NCBI GenBank assembly: GCA_934394435.1
Contig: CAKRRN010000044.1
Span: forward strand, 1-17,501
Source: an uncultured Bacteroidaceae bacterium
Lineage (GTDB): Bacteria > Bacteroidota > Bacteroidia > Bacteroidales > Bacteroidaceae
DNA length: 17,501 bases
Direction of reading: 5' to 3'
Numbering within the stretch: the stretch's first letter is position 1; every line of letters begins with the position of its first letter. Both the position numbers and the translations under genes were made by a program. This document shows positions 13,578 to 17,501 of this stretch, piece after piece. The notes under the pieces were generated by a model. It was not told where the DNA came from, ran no database searches, and saw nothing but the letters and a program-made list of their open reading frames with translations.

Positions 13578-13645
13578 TTCGCGCCCATCTGCACTCATAG
13601 AGAAATCAAGTTGATTTCTATGAAAAAAATGCAGATGGGCGCGAA
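13578..13645. terminator. Long two-part hairpin between convergent operons
   Basis: TTCGCGCCCATCTGCA (13578-13593) is perfectly complementary to TGCAGATGGGCGCGAA (13630-13645). Inside it, TCATAGA(GA)AATCAA pairs with TTGATTTCTATGA with a 2-nt bulge. The whole 68-nt element can fold into one long rod. It lies between the ABC gene and guaA, 27 bp from the guaA stop, and probably acts as a two-way transcription barrier, although neither side has a strong T-tract. Such a long GC-rich palindrome could also be a small repeated element. Confidence 0.65.
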
Positions 13646-13671
13646 GAATTTGTCAGCTCACTCTGGAGTGA

Positions 13672-15201
13672 TTATTCCCACTCAATCGTTGCGGGTGGTT
13701 TTGAGGAGATGTCGTAGCAAACGCGATTGACTCCTTTCACCTTATTGATAATCTCATTGCTTACCTGTGCCAGGAATTCGTAGGGCAGGTGTGCCCAATC
13801 GGCAGTCATTGCATCTGTGCTGGTGACAGCGCGTAGGGCAACGGGGTTTTCGTAGGTACGCTCATCACCCATCACACCCACGCTTCGCACGTCGGAGAGT
13901 AAGATGGCTCCAGCCTGCCATACTTGATCGTAGAGTTTCCAGTCGCGCAATCCTTGGATAAAGATGTGGTCAGCCTCTTGCAGCACGCGCACCTTCTCTG
14001 GTGTGATGGCTCCGAGAATACGCACAGCCAAACCGGGTCCGGGGAAAGGGTGACGTCCGATGAGGTGCTCGGGGATTCCGAGTTGTCTGCCCACGCGGCG
14101 TACCTCGTCCTTGAAGAGCCATTTCAGCGGTTCGCAAAGTGAGAGGTGCATTTCCTCTGGCAGTCCTCCCACATTGTGGTGACTCTTGATGACTTTTCCT
14201 GTAATATTAAGGCTTTCGATACGGTCTGGGTAGATAGTTCCTTGTGCCAGCCATTTGGCATCGGTAATTTTATGTGCCTCTTGATTAAACACCTCGACGA
14301 AGTCTCTCCCAATGATTTTTCTCTTCTTCTCTGGTTCGGTCACTCCCTCCAGGTCGTGGAAGAATCGCTCGCTTGCGTCTACGCCAATGACGTTCAGTCC
14401 GAGACACTCGTAGTCGTGCATCACGTTGGTAAACTCGTCTTTGCGCAGCATACCGTGATCTACGAAGATACAGGTGAGTTGTTTACCAATAGCACGGCTG
14501 AGCAATACTGCTGCTACGCTGCTGTCCACTCCGCCTGAGAGGCCCAGAATGACACGGTCTGTACCGATCTGCTGACGCAGCTCCTCTACGGTGGTGTCTA
14601 CGAAGTTGGCTGGTGACCAGTCTTGTCTGCTTCCGCAGATGTCTACTACGAAGTTATGCAAGAGCAGCGTTCCCTGCAGAGAGTGGAATACCTCAGGATG
14701 GAATTGTACACCCCATATGGGTTCGTCATCGGCTGCATAGGCAGCGTATTTCACTTGGTCTGTACTGGCAATAGCATGGAAGCCTTCGGGAAGTTTGGTA
14801 ATGGTGTCACCGTGACTCATCCATACCTGGCTGCCCTTGTCGAATCCGTGAAACAGAGGATTATCGGTGTCGATGGTGGTAAGACTTGCCCTTCCATACT
14901 CACGACTTCCTGCTGGTTCTACCTTTCCGCCTAAGGTGTGACTCATGAATTGTGCTCCATAGCAGATACCCAGAATGGGCATTCTGCCTCTAAACTGTGA
15001 GAGGTCTACCTTGAAGGCTTGAGGGTCGTAGACACTATAAGGACTTCCTGCCAGTATCACGCCAATGACGTCTGGGTCAGAGACGGGAAACTTGTTGTAA
15101 GGCAGTATCTCGCAGAAGGTGTCCATTTCACGCAAACGACGTGCGATGAGCTGGGTGGTCTGCGAGCCAAAATCCAAGATAATGATTTTTTGTTGCTGCA
15201 T
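13672..15201 (-). CDS. guaA: GMP synthase (glutamine-hydrolysing)
   Basis: Converts XMP, ATP and glutamine to GMP, the last step of guanine nucleotide synthesis. It is 509 residues, slightly below the usual 510-525. The N-terminal class I glutamine amidotransferase domain has Cys80 in GICYGAQ and the partners His168 and Glu170 in FHPE. The ATP-pyrophosphatase domain has the P-loop SGGVDSS at 222-228. The C-terminal dimerisation domain ends with the family hallmark KPPATIEWE. The frame is open for 139 further codons upstream, but homology begins at MQQQKIIILDFG, and the promoter box at 15241-15248 lies inside that extension. I therefore place the start at 15201. It diverges from the glycosyltransferase gene and converges on the ABC operon. 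Confidence 0.98.
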   Translation of the reverse strand: MQQQKIIILDFGSQTTQLIARRLREMDTFCEILPYNKFPVSDPDVIGVILAGSPYSVYDPQAFKVDLSQFRGRMPILGICYGAQFMSHTLGGKVEPAGSREYGRASLTTIDTDNPLFHGFDKGSQVWMSHGDTITKLPEGFHAIASTDQVKYAAYAADDEPIWGVQFHPEVFHSLQGTLLLHNFVVDICGSRQDWSPANFVDTTVEELRQQIGTDRVILGLSGGVDSSVAAVLLSRAIGKQLTCIFVDHGMLRKDEFTNVMHDYECLGLNVIGVDASERFFHDLEGVTEPEKKRKIIGRDFVEVFNQEAHKITDAKWLAQGTIYPDRIESLNITGKVIKSHHNVGGLPEEMHLSLCEPLKWLFKDEVRRVGRQLGIPEHLIGRHPFPGPGLAVRILGAITPEKVRVLQEADHIFIQGLRDWKLYDQVWQAGAILLSDVRSVGVMGDERTYENPVALRAVTSTDAMTADWAHLPYEFLAQVSNEIINKVKGVNRVCYDISSKPPATIEWE

Positions 15202-15240
15202 AAAATAAGGTAAGTTAGCGATAAATTTTGCTTCGAGGAA

Positions 15241-15248
15241 CAAAAGTA
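15241..15248 (-). promoter_or_regulatory. Promoter -7 box for guaA
   Basis: The minus strand reads TACTTTTG (TAnnTTTG), with TTTG 22 bp further upstream, slightly more than the usual 19-21. It lies 39 bp before the guaA start and supports the short start at 15201. The surrounding GTACTTTTGTTC resembles the GTACnTTTGTAC of the relA and DUF4286 promoters. Confidence 0.65.
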
Positions 15249-15289
15249 CAATAATTTTCCACAAGAATTTCAAAAACGCTTTGGCTTTT

Positions 15290-15321
15290 TTTGGCAGAAT
15301 AAAGGGTTTAGTGTATCTTTG
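15290..15321 (+). promoter_or_regulatory. Promoter for the glycosyltransferase-pyrC operon
   Basis: TTTG (15290-15293), a 20-bp spacer and TATCTTTG (15314-15321) make a textbook Bacteroidetes promoter (TTTG, 19-21 bp, TAnnTTTG). It is the best promoter in the window. It is back-to-back with the guaA promoter; the two -7 boxes are 65 bp apart, so their -33 regions lie side by side. Confidence 0.8.
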
Positions 15322-15330
15322 CTTAAAACA

Positions 15331-15366
15331 AAGCGTATAGAGAAGCGTATAGAGAAACGTATATAC
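15331..15366 (+). repeat. 12-bp tandem repeat in the glycosyltransferase leader
   Basis: AAGCGTATAGAG occurs at 15331-15342 and again exactly at 15343-15354, followed by the related AAACGTATATAC at 15355-15366. With transcription starting near 15328, the repeat fills the whole leader up to 4 nt before the ATG at 15371. Copy number could vary by slippage and change spacing or translation. Confidence 0.75.
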
Positions 15367-15370
15367 TGAT

Positions 15371-16120
15371 ATGATTATGGAAGTGAAATCACATAGCGAT
15401 GGTATTGTCATCATTCCCACATACAACGAAATTGAAAACATCAGAGCTATCATTACAGCCGTAACGGGGCTGGAGAAGAGCTTGGATGTATTGATCATCG
15501 ATGATGGGAGTCCTGACGGGACGGCTGCCGCTGTGAAGGAAATGATGGATGGAGGCTTGTCTGGGCGTCTGCACTTGATTGAACGCAGCGGAAAGTTAGG
15601 ATTAGGTACCGCGTACATCTGCGGATTTGAATGGGCTCTGAAAAATGGTTACGACTATATCTTCGAGATGGATGCAGACTTTAGCCACAACCCACAAGAT
15701 TTGCCCAGACTATACGCTGCCTGTCACGATGAAGGTTATGATGTGGCTGTTGGCAGTAGATACATTACGGGCGTAAACGTGGTGAACTGGCCTATTGGGC
15801 GTGTCTTGATGAGCTACTATGCGTCAGCCTATGTGCGTACAGTACTCGGAATAAGTTTGCGCGACACGACGGCAGGCTTTGTCTGTTACCGCAGAGAGGT
15901 GCTCGAGAAAATAGATTTAGAGCATATCCGATTCAAGGGTTACGCCTTTCAGATAGAGATGAAATATAGTGCCCTGAGACTTGGATTCCGCGTAAAGGAA
16001 GTGCCCGTGGTATTCGTAAATCGAGAGTTGGGAACAAGTAAGATGAGCGGTGGAATCTTCAGCGAAGCTCTCTTCGGAGTAATGCGTCTGAGATTGAGCA
16101 AGATAAAAGGTCGAAAATGA
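15371..16120 (+). CDS. Family 2 glycosyltransferase, polyprenol-phosphate mannose synthase (DPM1)-like
   Basis: Transfers a sugar, typically mannose or glucose from its nucleotide form, to a polyprenyl phosphate at the inner face of the membrane; donor and acceptor are inferred from the family. It has 249 residues and the GT-A fold: IIPTYNE at 14-20, DDGSPDG at 44-50, GKLGLGTAY at 74-82, and the metal-binding EMDADFSH around D101 and D103. The acceptor-side block has DTTAGFVCYRR and a C-terminal RELGTSKMSGG. There is no C-terminal membrane anchor, as in short soluble DPM1 forms. The start may be the ATG at 15371 or at 15377. It overlaps pyrC by ATGA, so the two are coupled. Confidence 0.93.
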   Translation: MIMEVKSHSDGIVIIPTYNEIENIRAIITAVTGLEKSLDVLIIDDGSPDGTAAAVKEMMDGGLSGRLHLIERSGKLGLGTAYICGFEWALKNGYDYIFEMDADFSHNPQDLPRLYAACHDEGYDVAVGSRYITGVNVVNWPIGRVLMSYYASAYVRTVLGISLRDTTAGFVCYRREVLEKIDLEHIRFKGYAFQIEMKYSALRLGFRVKEVPVVFVNRELGTSKMSGGIFSEALFGVMRLRLSKIKGRK

Positions 16121-17433
16121 TAATAAAGAACGCGACAATAGTGAATGAGGGAGAACGTTTTACGGGCTCCCTTGTTGTTAGAGACGGGCTGATAGCTGAC
16201 ATCCTGCACGAGGGAGAGCTTGTGCCCGAGGATGAAGAAACGATTGATGCGAGAGGATGTTACCTGCTACCGGGGGTGATTGATGATCATGTTCATATGC
16301 GCGAACCAGGTCTTACCCACAAGGCAGACATGCGGTCAGAGACGTGTGCCGCTGCTGCAGGGGGCGTGACCACGGTACTGGACATGCCGAACGTGAAGCC
16401 TCAGACAACCAGTCTTCCACTTCTGGAAGAGCGTTACGCAATGGCTGCCGAAAGATGCCACGTAAACTATGGCTTCTATCTGGGTGCCACGAATGACAAT
16501 CTGGATGAGATCAAGCATATTGACACGTCGATTGTGCCTGGTGTGAAACTTTTTATGGGTAGTAGCACGGGGAATATGCTGGTGGATGATGAGAAGGCTC
16601 TGAGAGAAATCTTCCGCTCTTGCCCCACCCTCTTGATGACCCATTGCGAGGACACGAAACGCATCAACCAGCGTATGCACGAAGCACAAGCCTTATATGG
16701 AGAGGACCCTGATGTGAGCCATCATCCCGACATAAGAGACCGCGTAGCCTGTTTGCAGAGCACCTCCTTGGCTGTGAAACTGGCTAAGGAGACGGGAGCT
16801 CGCCTGCATGTGGCTCATCTGACCACAAGAGAAGAGTTGGACCTGTTTGCCCCAAACGATAAGCAGATTACGGCAGAGGCTTGTGTGGCTCATCTGCTCT
16901 GGAGCCGTAAGGATTACGGCCGCCTGGGTACGCTCATCAAGTGTAATCCTGCAATAAAGGATGTTGAGGACCGGGATGCGTTGCGCAAGGCTCTGACAGA
17001 CGGTCGCATCTGTGTTGTCGGTACGGACCACGCTCCTCATCTGCTAAGTGAGAAGGAGGGAGGCTGCAAGAAAGCCATGAGCGGAATGCCTATGATACAG
17101 TTTAGTTTGCCCTCCATGCTCGGACTTGTGGACGAGGGAGTGCTGACTTTGGAGCGCATGGTACAGTTGATGTGCCACAATCCAGCTTTGTTGCTTCGTA
17201 TCAGACACAGAGGTTTCATCCGAAGGGGCTACCATGCAGATCTTGTATTGGTGAAACCAGATTGTACCTGGCAGGTAAGCAAAGAGTGTATTCTGAGCAA
17301 GTGTGGATGGAGTCCGCGAATGGGCGACCAATTCAACTGGCACGTGGAAAAGACTTGGGTAAATGGGCAGATGGTATGGGACGGCTGTTCTGTAAATGAA
17401 AACATACTGGGAGAAGCTGTTCGGATAGGCTAA
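16117..17433 (+). CDS. pyrC: Dihydroorotase
   Basis: Catalyses the reversible cyclisation of N-carbamoyl-aspartate to dihydroorotate, the third step of pyrimidine synthesis. It has 438 residues and belongs to the amidohydrolase superfamily, with the long class I-like layout. Metal and substrate motifs are all present: HVHMREPG with H58 and H60, KLFMG with K144, THCED with H176, HVAH with H231 and H234, and GTDHAPH with D304 and H308. The N-terminal and C-terminal beta strands that complete the small domain are also there. The start is fixed by the ATGA overlap with the glycosyltransferase gene. An allantoinase or hydantoinase is less likely given HVHMREPG and GTDHAPH. The stop codon is followed after 4 nt by repeat copy 3. 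Confidence 0.96.
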   Translation: MIIKNATIVNEGERFTGSLVVRDGLIADILHEGELVPEDEETIDARGCYLLPGVIDDHVHMREPGLTHKADMRSETCAAAAGGVTTVLDMPNVKPQTTSLPLLEERYAMAAERCHVNYGFYLGATNDNLDEIKHIDTSIVPGVKLFMGSSTGNMLVDDEKALREIFRSCPTLLMTHCEDTKRINQRMHEAQALYGEDPDVSHHPDIRDRVACLQSTSLAVKLAKETGARLHVAHLTTREELDLFAPNDKQITAEACVAHLLWSRKDYGRLGTLIKCNPAIKDVEDRDALRKALTDGRICVVGTDHAPHLLSEKEGGCKKAMSGMPMIQFSLPSMLGLVDEGVLTLERMVQLMCHNPALLLRIRHRGFIRRGYHADLVLVKPDCTWQVSKECILSKCGWSPRMGDQFNWHVEKTWVNGQMVWDGCSVNENILGEAVRIG

Positions 17434-17437
17434 TCAG

Positions 17438-17501
17438 GGCTCACCCGATAAACCAGGGGCTTTTACGGCTCAGCGAATAGACCTCTTAAAATAGTATCCT
17501 A
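17438..17501 (-). repeat. Intergenic repeat, copy 3 (inverted)
   Basis: GGCTCACCCGATAAACCAGG plus GG (17438-17459) is the exact reverse complement of bases 9906-9927 of copy 2. Further right, on the minus strand, lies the related AT-rich GATACTATTTTA at the window edge. The linker between them differs from the other copies and carries a second TGAGCCG. It begins 4 nt after the pyrC stop codon, in the same orientation relative to the gene as copies 1 and 2 have to theirs. Confidence 0.85.

Noticed and set aside
15202..15618. 139-codon N-terminal extension of guaA
   Set aside because: It has no similarity to GMP synthase, contains the guaA promoter box and overlaps the glycosyltransferase gene on the other strand.

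Overview
The window looks like ordinary core chromosome from a member of the order Bacteroidales, possibly a Prevotella-like genus. The order-level call rests on three protein families typical of that phylum (DUF4301, DUF4286 and the short secreted DUF1573 type) and on several TAnnTTTG promoter boxes with A-rich, mostly SD-poor leaders. The genus is a guess. I see no tRNA, rRNA, CRISPR array, transposase or phage gene.

Layout. On the left, a DUF4301 gene (minus strand) diverges from a monofunctional RelA-type (p)ppGpp synthetase. relA overlaps by 17 bp a secreted S9-family peptidase, and mutS2 follows after a 132-bp gap that holds a strong hairpin. A 975-bp convergent gap (9349-10323) has no convincing gene but is full of repeats and dyads. 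Next comes a secreted DUF1573 protein (minus), diverging from a compact operon: DUF4286 protein, ruvC (ATGA overlap), and a tandem ABC ATPase of the ModF/PhrA type. That operon converges on guaA (minus) across a gap with two hairpins. guaA diverges from a DPM1-like family-2 glycosyltransferase that overlaps pyrC (dihydroorotase) by ATGA.

How the genes relate. GuaA (GMP synthesis), PyrC (pyrimidine synthesis) and RelA (GTP/GDP to pppGpp/ppGpp) all touch nucleotide supply and its stringent control. RuvC and MutS2 act on recombination intermediates. The S9 peptidase and DUF1573 protein carry signal peptides. There is no sign that the window is one dedicated pathway.

The least explained material is non-coding. 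A core repeat (consensus CCCCTG-KTTTATC-RGGTGAGCC) occurs three times, at 37-72, 9892-9927 and 17438-17459. In all three it sits downstream of a gene end in the same relative orientation and next to AT-rich TACTAT sequence; at 9823-9912 this becomes a 22-23 bp iteron-like array. The same gap holds a pair of about 80-bp diverged direct repeats exactly 540 bp apart, a 22-bp tandem dyad, and a 175-bp segment bounded by a 12-bp inverted repeat. Other points of note are a 12-bp tandem repeat filling the glycosyltransferase leader, a G8 tract in the ModF-like gene, and a GTACnTTTGTAC box shared by two promoters. I found no clear evidence for a new multi-gene system; the repeat family is the best candidate for something undescribed.
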